From: Didymodactylos carnosus
Lineage: Eukaryota > Rotifera > Eurotatoria > Philodinida > Philodinidae
Length of the DNA: 29,239 nucleotides
Direction of reading: 5' to 3'
Assembly: GCA_905250885.1 (NCBI GenBank)
Contig: CAJNOQ010001701.1
Coordinates: forward strand, 1-29,239
The position numbers and the translations under genes are program-made. Within the stretch, counting starts at the first letter, position 1, and every line of letters starts with the position of its first letter. Below the pieces are notes generated by a model that saw nothing but the letters and a program-made list of their open reading frames with translations, had not been told where the DNA came from and did no database searches. Below are positions 1 to 11,133 of this stretch, one piece after another.

Positions 1-120
1 GTGAATGAATATTTCCTGAGTACTCACTGAGTAACAATACTCAGAAATTGTTAGTAGTACCAATATGAGTACTCATGGACGAATTATGAGTAAAGTCGTA
101 CTCATCGTATGAGTACTTTC
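1..120. repeat. Cluster of TGAGTACTCA palindromes
   Basis: TGAGTACTCA occurs at 17-26, ATGAGTACTCAT at 65-76, and GTACTCAT/ATGAGTAC as a hairpin with a 3-nt loop at 98-116. Extra half copies are at about 25-31, 38-43 and 86-91. The unit is palindromic, so orientation cannot be assigned. It may be a degenerate satellite or a multi-site binding region. Confidence 0.6.
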
Positions 121-2065
121 ACTAGGGGGTATATCTGTTTTGATCCTTGTTCAAAGATAAAATTTTTATTCAATGATTTATTTTTAAAATTGAAAACGTA
201 CACGAATAGACGACACTTTTTTCTAGATGTGTCTAAACCAGCGGTCGGTTATGGTAAACCATGTGTAATATAAGTCAGACGTAAGTCATTACTGTCAATA
301 AGAATTTACGTTTATCGTACCTATCCTCATATTTCAAAAAAACATTTGTTTTGCTGAAAGAAAAAGAAATCTTAGAAAGCAAGATGGGGTTATCCCAATC
401 CCGTCCACTTGTTACGTCCGTGTTTGCTTGTGTATATGCAAATAAAAGAATATAGTTTTATGTATTCGAAAAAACACAAGTATTTTTCAAATAAAACAAT
501 ACATAGATACTGATAAACGATGTTGACTCACTATGGAATGTTTCTAATTTGGAGACAGAGGTTGCGTACTCTCTGGGCTTACATGAACCGTGCACATCGG
601 ACCTATTTTCAAAGTACATAATTAAACGCATTTTTTTGGATGGATGTTCAAGGTAGGAGTTTCAAGTAATGATTAAACTTTCCGTTCATGTCAGTATTAC
701 CATCCTTAAGGATCTTTTGAGCAATGATCTTTTCATTCTTATAGTGCTGTTCAATCACATTTACTTCCCAGGCCGATGATTTTGAAGGCAAGTTCCTGAA
801 AGGTCCGACGTAGGAACAAGTCGGAATTCGACAAAATCTGGTACAATCCTACCAGAACCATGCCCTATTATGTCGGAATCCTGGCGCCTGGATTCCGTGC
901 CGGAACATGTCGGTAAAGATCCGTCCGGATCCTTCGGGCTCCAGAATTTCGCTGGATTTGGCAGAGTGTGACCGGTTTTCGGGTGTTTGAAGGCTAAAAA
1001 TAGCCTTAGATTTTTTATTTTATACTCTTTTTTGTTCATTTTCTAGTTGCTCCTGTCACTGCGTATTCGAGAGAGTGTAAGGGCCCACTAGCTATGGCAC
1101 GTACAACACGTCTGTTGACCAGTGTGAGCGATAACTCACACTGTTAAGAACTTGAGAAGAAAATTTTCTTGGTTTTCATTTTCTGCAATGTCATATTTAA
1201 AGTACTGCTGTTGTGCAACAAAATAGTAAATATATTATGCGCACAGAAAATAAAGAAGTGTGCACCACAGGATCTGTCGATTTGCGGTGATCAGAAATTA
1301 ACGGATCCAACTGGTTCCGAATATTGGATTTGATCTCCGGATCGTCCACGATTCAGATATCGAGAAGCGAAAGAATTGAGAGGATTCCGGTCTCAGGATC
1401 CAGTCGGCCGCCCGAACTCCGAAAATCACCGGAATTAAAGTATCCTACGGGGTACTTCGATAGGGTGAATTCGACCTGGGTTATCGATTGTGTAACGCTT
1501 ATTTTATCGATTGATATTTACGTCACATGCGTAGAAAATACAACTAGGAATGTTCATAGTAAATGCTACGCGTGATCCTCTGATGTGTGAGTTTTAATGG
1601 CAGTTGGATATATATCTTATCCGTGTTTTTATAAACTTTCTAATTTTTTAATCAACGACGACTAGATCAGCAATATATTTTCCAAAAACAACGTTTAAAA
1701 ATAAAAAAAGCCATTATATAATAACATAACTGAAGACTAAAACAGAAGGAGTAATATAGACTAAAATACAAAAAAGCAAACAAAAATTTTATAAAGGAGA
1801 GATCAAGATACAGGAGCCTGAAAGAGAAAGAGCGAAGAAAATTTGTCTATGACCTGAGCATTTCTTTTTTTGACGAAAAAAAACAAACACTTTTCAAGTA
1901 AAACGACATAAAAAAGATCGGAAGCAAAATTTTTGTTGTTTTGGTCTCGCTCAAATCACACAAGCTTATAAAGCAATGATCAAAATGATTGACAAATGAA
2001 AATTGTAGTTTCACGATATCAGACATGAGCCACATGACAAAAGAGAGGCTACAGGTTATAGACCA
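121..2065. other. Intergenic region with two GC-richer repeat-like patches
   Basis: No gene is seen. Two patches (about 770-970 and 1280-1470) are clearly richer in G and C than the surroundings and are full of GGATCC, TCCGGA, CCGGA and GTCGGAA words. Open frames there (about 90 aa minus at 761-1039, 83 aa plus at 1324-1575) show no recognisable domain and look like by-products of the higher GC. The part from 1600 to 2065 includes the 3' flank of the MMP gene and is AT-rich. Confidence 0.5.
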
Positions 2066-5000
2066 TTATGTATTGAGCGCATTGCTTGAAGCAAGTGTAA
2101 GAAAAACATTTTTGAAATGGATTAATAGATAAATTAGAATGAAATAATATATATGATATTTTGTTGTCCAGCATAAAGAAGTGATGTTTGTTGCTGATTT
2201 TAATGCTGATCTTGGCTTATCACAATAGAGCCAGTCGGTATTGATTGAACGAGGATATTCGGGTGCGGCTTCCATATAAGAGTCATTTAAACGCCAAAAA
2301 TCGGTGCCTTTGAAAAAATACGTAGTGCCTACAAAGAAACACAATTAATTATATTAACTCTATGATATCAGTTACCACAGTAATCAAAGCTCCTGTTCTG
2401 AGTTAAAAATGTGGAGAAATGATAAAAATCTATAATGGTGGTAGAGAATAATTCCAATAAGAGAGATATTAGTGTTATACCCTCTCGTACTTAAACTATA
2501 ACAATTACAGACAAATTGCCTATTTTTGAATACTATTTATTTTTCATTATCTAAAGCGAAACATCGATGGAACAGTTATTTACGAACAGATCTGTTCTTT
2601 AGGCGCAGATATCGTTCTTCCATCATACATATTTGAGCAGCTCGTTATAACAAAATGGAGATGGATGTGATCTTCTTTTCACATTACCTGTCATATCAAC
2701 GAAAGCATCATCCAACGGTATATCAATTCCTTGCCACATTTTCATGTCTCTTGGATAATCGATTCGCTGTACTAAATTTTCTTGTTCATTAAATGCCCAG
2801 TACAAATTTTCCCATACTAAATAGGCGTGTGAATTATATTTCCAATAGAACGCAGCGTCAACACGTTTTACATGTCGAGGTAAACCTAATGTGATTAAAT
2901 TACGAGGATAAGTCGAATCGTAAACAAGATTATTTTCAAATAACCAATATTGATTTGCTAGATAATAAAAACAGAGTTAGATTACTTTAATGCATTACAG
3001 GATGAAAGATCTTTACCTGAAAATAACATGAGTAAACCATCTGAACGTTCAAAAGCGGCATCAATATGATTCAAATTCTCTGGTAAACCAAGCCAAAATG
3101 CATTGTTTAACATTGGAGAATACGGATTTAAACCACGACTGTCAAATTGCCAATGATACTAAATAAAAATCAGTGATATTGATAAATTCAATTGGATAAA
3201 AGTTAATATATTTGTTTAAAATATAACGTTTTATGTCTTACCTGTCCTTTAAATATGAATAAATTTCCATGATACATGGTTACGGCATCGTAATAGCCAT
3301 CACATATATCGAGCGTTATATACTGTTCTTTATCGATCGAAGAAGGATATTCATTCACGTACCTATATATATTCGTTTCTTTACTAATCATTGTTGTCGG
3401 TATGCTAGTTCGATTAGTAACAACGGGCGTTAGCGCAGTAGACTTAATTGATGGTCGATCTGTTCGCGTATGAGCTCTATTTATCGAGTTAGTGGTGGTA
3501 CGTTGAGTAGGCGAGGATGTAAATGTATTTTTAGCTTTTAGATTGGATTCTGGTGCGCGTAAAATAGAATTTTTAACGGTCGTTGTCGTACTTGCTGTTG
3601 TTAACGTAGTAGGTGAATCGAGGATTATCGGAGTTTGAGCAGTTGTATTTACTAATACAACTGGGGTTAAACTATCAATGGTTGTCACAGTACTTATAGT
3701 ATCAGTTAACGTCGTTATCTGTTCAATATCTTTCATAGGAGATGTAACAACTGTTTGTGATTCTATTGGAGGTGGAACAAATTGGGGTGGTTCTAAAAAA
3801 GAAGTCATATAATTACTTAAGATAGTATCGAAAGATTTTATCAAAGTGAACGGAGATATCGTTTAATGTGGTTGAGAAAGACCGAAAATATTGACAAATG
3901 TTAATGTGTCCTACCAAGCCTATTTCAATACTCTTGTTGATAGCTACTTAGAGTATGCTCGTTTTTTTCTTAAAATCTACTTATTTATAGATTATTTTTG
4001 ATGTTGATCACGAATATGCAGCCAAAATGGCTATTCTTAGTGCATCCTTGAAAAACTGGTCTCTAGAGATTCATTCTAAATTCCATAATGAAGAAGTTCT
4101 GATCTTTCCATTTTGTCAGGTTACCAGTGGGAAAATAGTCCGAGAACTGCTAAACAAGTTTTCGGTGAATCATCAAAATTTGTTCAATTTGGAATTTTGA
4201 TGGATCTCTAGAGACCAGTTTTTCAGAGATATGTTTAAAAAAACTGTGTCGGCTGGAATTGATCACATATTCGCGATAAGTATAAAAAAAATAACCTGTG
4301 ATAAAGTAAGTTTCAAGGAAAAAGCAAATTTTCGTATGTTACCTCCTTAGATGTATGAAAAAGTGAGGATGAGAAAAACAGAGTTTGAAAAGCAATATAT
4401 AGATTTTATATAAATTTAACAGTAAATTGTTTACCTCCATATAATGTTCTTATTCCAGCTATGTCATCTGAATGTAATTTGATATCGGGTGAATATCCAC
4501 GATAATATGGAAACATAATTGCGTCAGGAATGTTGGAATGCATCAATCCCAAACTGTGACCTAATTCATGTACGGTCACAGAAAATAAATCCACTAAAAT
4601 TAAATGTGATAAATGTCTTTTTATAAATATCTAGATTTGAAAGTGTATCATACTTAGTCCATATTCATTTTCACGATAAGCAGTCCAATCTTCATCTTCA
4701 TCGTAATGAACATCGCCACCTAAATATTCATCAGGATAAAATGCGTGTGCAAGAACAGCACCTAAAACAGAATGAAAATTATTCTTCGTTCTCAAGTTCA
4801 CTGTAACTATACCTTTTCCATCAAATCGATAACCATCTTCATGATAACCTTGTGCAAATAAAAATTCAATATCAGGTTCTTCATGTTCGGTTGCTGCACG
4901 AAATCTTAGCATACTGGGATAACTCCAGATTAATAATGCATGATAAATGGCTCGATCGACAGATTCACGCGACATATCCGGAGTATAATTGGTTATTCTA

Positions 5001-8000
5001 AAAGAAAAAACAATGTTTATTCACTACTATAATTATCCATCAGTCATTTGTCTTTATTATGTTGAAATTCTAATAGATCATGATAAAGTGAATCATCGAA
5101 GAAGAAAAAAAGAACTCTGATTTTTGTGTCAATTTTTGGATAACAATCTGTGGAATAATTAATGACACTTAAAAAGGTTAACGGTTGTTAGGATATGATT
5201 TCGAGATAGGATAGCATACATTCTTTTGTGAAACCATTCAAATAAAAATATTTATTTATTTCGTTCTTTGTTCGAATATCATTTTTTGACTTAACACGTT
5301 ATTATTTTTATTACAGTAAAGTGTTGATTTAGTAGACTAGGCACTATGATGTATCATAATGATAGCAATGTTGAGTGTTTTTCTTCTATCTGTAATAATC
5401 GTTTACATTATTTAGCAAGTAAATTAGAAGTTAATGAAGCATATATCATATATGTGCTGGTAGTGGTAATGACGATGATGAAAATAGCTATTCGAGCGAA
5501 ATCGATTAACGTCGATAAACACAGTCATACTCATGAAGATAAAAATGAAAAGAAGATCAATCATAAACAACTAGCACACCATGATCTGATCACTGATTAT
5601 GGTAAAAATTCACATGGAGACGAATGTATGGATGGTACAACTTTATTATATAATGTAACTATTAGCTGCTTAAATTAGCTAATATAAAACACAAATGGGT
5701 AAAAGTAATTTCGGAATTTTTATGAAAGTTTGATTGAATTGATAACAGTTTAAGAAAATCACAGCTTGATATGTCAAATGTAAACAAGTGATGAAATTTC
5801 AACAATAAAGTCAAATTTCTTTTTATCTATTACATACCATACCTTCGGCATGGATATTCATTATTTTTGTCTAAAACACTTTCGTTTACTTTATTAAACA
5901 AACAATCATCACATTCCAGAATTCATTTGTTATTATGAATGAATAACCATGGTTATTCATTTTCTCTCACTATGCATATCAATTGCAATTGAATTTATGA
6001 CGAAATAGCACAAACAAGCTTAGATTCGTAAATGCAAAAAATCTCTCGTTCCTTATTCTATGTACCGTCTGATGCTTGTCTCTCTTGAACATATCAATAG
6101 ACTATTTCCTCTGTATATAAGTCAAGAGAGATTAAATTTAGAGTACGTTAATATGATTTTGTCCCCACTAACATCATCACAATGAGTATGGATGAATCGA
6201 TGCCATCAACGACAAATATGGTTTAAGTCGACAAAAACGTTTGGATTTTTTGAAAAATTTAGAGATGATTTGCCAACAATAAATAAAGATAGTTCGATGT
6301 AACAATATCTCATGACATATTCTCTATTACGTACAAATCTGTGTGAATGTGTCTTATTTAAAAATTTAATTTTCGCGGAACCCAGAATATATGTGTTTTA
6401 TCATTGTTAAAAACCGAGATTTTACTAAAAAGCGAAATCTATCCAAAAATTCCCAGATAGATCTCACTCAACTTAGTTTTTTATGTTGATTCTGAATATC
6501 AAATTGGTTTTGCAAAAAAATTAAAATTTTATGATGAAAATCTCAAAATACAGGTGTATTTCCGTATTTTTCGTCATCGATTTGGAAAATGCCGACTATA
6601 TTTGCATATCAAACTATTCAGTTTAAAAGCCTTACAATATATATTTGAATTCTTTACTCCGTTATAACAACAAGAATAACACTATGAATGTAGAAAGAAC
6701 TATAATGACGAAGATATGCAATCCTATTCAACAATATTCTGAAATCATTGACAATTACTGACTGCAAAGGATTTAGAACAAACAATTTCATTTGACTTTT
6801 CCATAATAACCAGCACCGATAGGAAAAAACGCAGTTTTTGGCCCAAACCAAATGCACTTCGTGTAAAATATTAACCAGTAACCTCTATCGTCAATATCAA
6901 TACTGCGAAAGATAATACTAGTGATTGTCTTACGTAACAACATTAGCAATGTCTTATCAATTATACACTTATTAAAAAAGACAACACGTTTTGTTCAATT
7001 AAGTACCACATAGGACTCTGGATCGAAAAATAATCTTCCTAGTTCTGAAGATGAGACAAACACTTTAAAAACAAACTATCAGAATGTACAATTGCTCAGC
7101 ATGATTGAGTGGACGCTTGTGCAAGTAGTTTTCAACAGAGAAACAGTTTTACTAAAACAACATGAAAAACATGGGAGATCTGAACTCTGACTCACCAACA
7201 TCCTATACCGGTAACAAGTCGCAAGACACGCGAGACTCCGCATTGTTGCGAAATTCAACACGATATCTTGAAGAAGACTTTTCATTCTCTAATATCAGTA
7301 AAGTTAGGTTCGTTCAGAAAATCGTCTTTTCATCTTTCAGTGAGGTGAAATATGTGAACATTTTTTTCATAAATTTAAACATTTTATTGTCAAATTCTTT
7401 TGACTTTTGAGAATGATTAAATAGAAGATTAAATAATATAGTTTTACAGTTATTTTTTTATTTATATCATGAAGTATCATGTTATAGAGAAACTGATAAC
7501 GTCTTGTATTAATACTAACATTAGATCATAATAGAATTTAAAATGTAGCTCAAAATTCAAACGCTTATCTCAGAGCTCTAATTTTTTTTATATAATCTTG
7601 ATTATTTTGAATCTCCCTTAGCTAAATAATGTTGTTTACTTACTTGTACGTCAGATATGTTTTGGCCCATTTTTGACCTTGTAAAACATAACGTTTTTTT
7701 CGATTACCAAACGACTGAGGCCGTTGTATATGACGATTATCAAAATCTGGTAAACCACATCTTGGTCGACGTATTAATTTAACCGTTGTTTCATCTAATT
7801 TTCCCTATAAAAATTAAAATATTTACATAAGAAGATAAAAATATGTTTACATTTAGCGAGCGTACCGTCACAGGTACACCAGCATAGTGTTGTAATCTCC
7901 TAATAGCTGAATATATTTCATGATCAGTACGTAATGCACGAGTTTCTAAATCGGAACGTGGAAGATATCCATATTTGCTCAAATAGATGTGCTTTAACAA

Positions 8001-8261
8001 ATACAAAAAAAAAAATGACGTTATGATAAAAATAATGAAAAAAAAAAAAAATAAACAATAATAATTGTTTTATCTTTACTTTTAAAATGTAAAATGACTT
8101 ACTAATTCTCCTAAATTTTCTTTATTATGATCGAATATTGAATATCTTTCACGTTTATCTCGAATTGGCATTGATAAATTTATTTTTGTAATATAGATTA
8201 AAAATATGAATGTTTGCAATAATAATTGAAGACTAAGTACATTGAAGAAGCCAATTATCAT
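2066..8261 (-). CDS. Membrane-type matrix metalloproteinase (zinc endopeptidase, M10A), 9 exons, 724 aa
   Basis: Secreted or surface zinc protease expected to cut extracellular matrix proteins. The spliced product begins with a hydrophobic signal segment (about residues 1-30). A prodomain follows with the cysteine switch PRCGLPD at 109-115 and a furin-type RKKR at 130-133. The catalytic domain (about 134-316) carries [12 protein letters not shown] at 272-283 (zinc ligands H272, H276, H282, catalytic E273) and a Met-turn M290 in AIMFPYY. A Thr/Ser/Pro-rich linker of about 160 residues (317-477) leads to four hemopexin blades (about 478-673), bounded by C480 and C673, the usual disulfide pair. 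A hydrophobic stretch at about 695-709 near the C-terminus suggests a membrane anchor. No fibronectin type II inserts are seen. The start ATG at 8261 gives the signal segment; the later ATG (MPIRDK) would lose it. All phases are consistent and there are no internal stops, so the gene looks intact. The long linker and hydrophobic tail are the unusual points; whether the tail is a TM segment or a GPI signal is open. Confidence 0.93.
4011..4273. mobile_element. Foldback/MITE-like element inside MMP intron 5
   Basis: Two arms are inverted copies of each other: 4049-4085 and 4190-4225, sharing an uninterrupted core AAAACTGGTCTCTAGAGAT that continues with only a few mismatches into AATTCCA. Further out, ATCNCGAATATG is found at 4008-4019 and inverted at about 4266-4277 (complement), so the element may be about 260-270 bp with subterminal inverted repeats. 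There is no ORF and no obvious target-site duplication. It accounts for roughly 40 percent of the enlarged intron 5. It could also be a stable RNA hairpin in the pre-mRNA. Confidence 0.65.
5346..5678 (+). CDS. Hypothetical ORF nested antisense in MMP intron 3 (uncertain)
   Basis: An ATG-started ORF of 110 aa on the strand opposite the host gene. It has a short hydrophobic run (about residues 33-44, [12 protein letters not shown]) and then a hydrophilic Lys/His-rich part containing [13 protein letters not shown] good acceptor-like sequence (T-rich tract ending in TTACAG) lies just upstream at about 5300-5317, and an AATAAA occurs at about 5803-5808. These would fit a terminal exon of a small nested gene, but the local DNA is AT-rich enough to give such ORFs by chance and I recognise no family. 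Confidence 0.25.
   Translation: MMYHNDSNVECFSSICNNRLHYLASKLEVNEAYIIYVLVVVMTMMKIAIRAKSINVDKHSHTHEDKNEKKINHKQLAHHDLITDYGKNSHGDECMDGTTLLYNVTISCLN
5938..5961. repeat. Perfect 24-bp palindrome
   Basis: AATGAATAACCA is followed immediately by its exact reverse complement, with CCATGG at the centre. It lies inside MMP intron 3. Such a palindrome could be a dimeric factor site or the centre of a decayed foldback element. Confidence 0.85.
6114..6226 (+). promoter_or_regulatory. Possible TATA box and short ORF in MMP intron 3
   Basis: TATATAA at 6114-6120 is followed about 60 bp later by an ATG at 6182 opening a 14-codon ORF (starts MSMDES) that stops at 6226. Spacing would suit a core promoter and leader, and the strand is the same as the 5346-5678 ORF, but AT-rich DNA gives such sites frequently. 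Weak call. Confidence 0.2.
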
Positions 8262-8443
8262 AGTAAGTGATCATAATATTTTACTTGTAATATTTTTAAA
8301 TTAATTAAATAAAATCATGTAGTATTTAGTAATTTTTCATTATTAACATAATAGAATAATAATAGGAAAATATTTCTAATACATAACATTGTTATTTGTT
8401 GTTAACGTTTACTATGACCAACGTTCACAAAAATATCATATTG

Positions 8444-8464
8444 CACACACACACACACACACAC
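8444..8464. repeat. (CA)n microsatellite
   Basis: About ten CA units in a row, in the AT-rich region about 180 bp upstream of the MMP start codon. Confidence 0.95.
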
Positions 8465-8511
8465 TCAACAGGCACACTGAAATACAAAATATATTATTAT
8501 TACAATATATT

Positions 8512-8635
8512 AGAAGAAGAAGAAGAAGAAGAAAAAAATATATATATAAATATTTTTCTCGTTTTTTTCTCTTCTTATGCTATTTTGATCTATATTCATG
8601 GCATATGAGAAGAGAAGAGAAGAGAAGAGAAAAAA
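8512..8635. repeat. Purine microsatellites (GAA)n and (AGAAG)n
   Basis: Seven GAA units at about 8513-8533, then a stretch of AGAAG units at about 8606-8630, separated by TA-rich DNA. They create the spurious Arg/Glu/Lys-rich frames in this interval. Confidence 0.9.
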
Positions 8636-11108
8636 AAGAGGAGAGAATATTGCGGTCAGTCTAAATAATCATATGGCAATACTCTATTTATTTCTGTTTT
8701 TTTTTTTATTATCGATAAATCTATGTATCTATTAAAAAGGGAGAAAAATAGATATTTTACTTGTATATGAACATATAGTTAACGAACAAATTTCTTCTCT
8801 CTATATATATATTTTTCATGAACACCTTGTTATACTATATTTCTTCTCTAATTTTCTGTCACTAACTTGTCATTATTGTTCATAATGCATAATGTATCGT
8901 CATGTTATTATGATCAAATTATTTATTTTCTAGTAGTATAGAAAATACAAGAGAGAAAAGAAAAAAAACAAAACAAAAATAGTATATTATATAACTAAAT
9001 CGAGAATATCTAGTTTGAATATTGTACATGTTTATTTCTTAATTTAAGATTTTTCGTTTTTATTTCTATTGTGAATAATAAATAGACCCGATATTTTAAA
9101 ATAAATCTGAATTTGAATAAAAACAAGAGAAGAAAAACAAAAATTATTCTTAATGTTCTATATTAAGTTCAATACTCTATTAGATAATATATTCCAATAT
9201 GAGACCTTGTTATTCGGTTATGTAGTCTATTTGAGTGACACAATCATATTGACGTCAACAAATATCCGAAAGTTAATCTTTAAAGTTAAAATTTTCTCTT
9301 TCTCATTCAACATGACAAATATTCATTATCAATTGACAGTATTACAAAATGATATAAGCAACTGTAGATAGATCCTTCATACTGAATGGAAAACATAAAT
9401 TTTTTTTCTTAATTCTATATAAAATAGATATGAACTCGAATCAAACATATAATAACTGTGTTATCATTGAAAAAGAACAATTTATTATAATTTATTGTAA
9501 AGAAAATTGTAAAAAAGATTTGTATGAAGACAAGTTTAATTTTAATCTATATATTCTAGATAAAAAAAAAAAATACGATTTAGGATCAAGTTTAGTGTGT
9601 CTTCTTTCAGGAAGAAGAAAGATTAAACTTGATCTTAGAGTGTACAAAGCATCATCTTCTTTTAGCAACAACTTTATATAGTTTTTTTTTATTTCAGAGC
9701 ATGAGCTTAGGATACATCATCTGGTAAAATATGTCCTATCTGACTGTACACACATTTCCAATAGCTATTGAAAAACCATCTGTTGTCTGCATGACAAACG
9801 ATGTTTAACTCCGAGTATACTATTTATGTGTACAAACATTTAATGAAGGTGTTTCTATCATATGAGACCTTCAGAGGTCATGTTCCTACTGTATAATTAA
9901 TTACTCTAAACATACCCGCGCGCACTTTAACAAGTTATCAGTGCCTGACATTTTTTTGGCTTCAAAATAAAAAAAAAAAAAAAAAAGTAGCAGAAGAAGA
10001 AGAAAGGATTATAATAGAAAAACTTCATTCATTTTTTTTTTTTTTTTTATGCTATAAATAGAATGAGAAAGAAATCAATGTATGTGATGGAGAAAGATCA
10101 ATCAATCAATCATATTTTATAGCTTTTTTATGAGACAACTAAATAATCGACTATTAGAAGGAAAAACGTACATGAATTATGTAAATAATAAAAGGAAAAT
10201 TAATGACCAAAACCGATTTTGTCTTCCTCCTTCTTTTGTCTATTGGCGTTAAAAATAAAAATAAAAAAATCAGATAATTTGGAGAATGAGTATATAAATG
10301 TGTACGTGGGGAGGGACAATGTAGTCTTGTTTGTACACTATGATTGCATGTATTTATAAAAATTAGATTACAATTTAGAAGATTGTGTAAAATACCTTGA
10401 ACTCAAATTGTCCAATAAATGACCCGAATAAAATAGCAAAGATAAAACAAAGAGATCTTTTGACATTGAAAAAAAACAAAAAATCTCAAGAGGAAAATGC
10501 TTTTTGTTCTTTTTTTTCATGATAACTTCTTTTCTTTTTTTTTTTTTTCTTTTTCACTTTTTAAAACGTTTTTTTTTTTTTTCTATTTTTCTTTCTAATA
10601 CCATTGGTATACATATATGTTCACTTCATAAACACTGTGTGTAAAATGAACAGAGTAACATTTTCCTTTTTAAAATGTTTTCATTTTGATTTGGAAAAAT
10701 GGCAAGCATAAGAAGGAAATTTGTGTTGTGTTGCAAATTTCAAAGAACTTGTAGAATTGAACTAACTAAACTATCAATATCTAATAGACAACTATGGAAA
10801 AAAATATATATATTTTACTTTAATACATCTTCTATTTATAGAATTTTGAATAAAATAGAAATACGGACGATTTTCTTCTTCCATTATAATTTTTCATCTT
10901 AGTCGACTATTGATTTTTAACGTCTAAACCCTCGAGAATCATCTTGTTTTTACAAAAAACAGACTTATATTGATCATTTTTTCAATATTTTCTACTAATG
11001 ATATATGATTTTTATGGTTAACTATTACCTTGAATTTATTTTCTATTGAATTGTTGGATTTAGAAAAGAATTCTGTCTTTTCATCGAAGAAAAATGAGAG
11101 AAAATCAT

Positions 11109-11133
11109 ATTATTATTATTATTATTATTATTA
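11109..11133. repeat. (ATT)n microsatellite
   Basis: About eight ATT units in a row within the AT-rich desert. Confidence 0.95.

Larger units (their letters stand above)
4998..7643 (-). other. Intron 3 of the MMP gene, 2.6 kb, no certain gene inside
   Basis: This intron is some 25-45 times longer than introns 1, 2 and 4. It holds a plus-strand ORF of 110 aa (5346-5678), a perfect 24-bp palindrome (5938-5961), a TATA-like site on the plus strand (6114-6120) followed by a 14-codon ORF (6182-6226), and a slightly GC-richer stretch around 7160-7270. None of these matches a family I recognise. The intron may contain a nested gene or old insertions. Confidence 0.6.
2066..8261 (-). other. Exon-intron structure of the MMP gene
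   Basis: Exons on the minus strand, first to last: 8261-8103, 7991-7866, 7804-7644, 4997-4654, 4593-4435, 3792-3242, 3158-3017, 2957-2688, 2328-2066. Every junction is GT-AG and exon lengths sum to 2175 nt, which is 725 codons including TAA. Introns are 111, 61, 2646, 59, 642, 83, 59 and 359 bp. The split codons give K149, M264, E317, A548 and G638, and the joined protein reads through the expected family blocks (for example the catalytic helix directly after exon 4, and YFFKG of blade 4 after exon 8). Introns 3, 5 and 8 are much longer than the others; intron 5 holds a foldback element. Splice sites were located by reading, not by transcript data. Confidence 0.9.

Noticed and set aside
1847..2035. 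62-codon minus-strand frame just after the MMP stop
   Set aside because: It lies in the likely 3' UTR or flank of the MMP gene, is AT-rich and has no domain.
8389..8664. Two overlapping plus-strand open frames of 70-91 codons
   Set aside because: They run through the CA, GAA and AGAAG microsatellites; the His/Thr, Arg and Glu runs come from the repeats.
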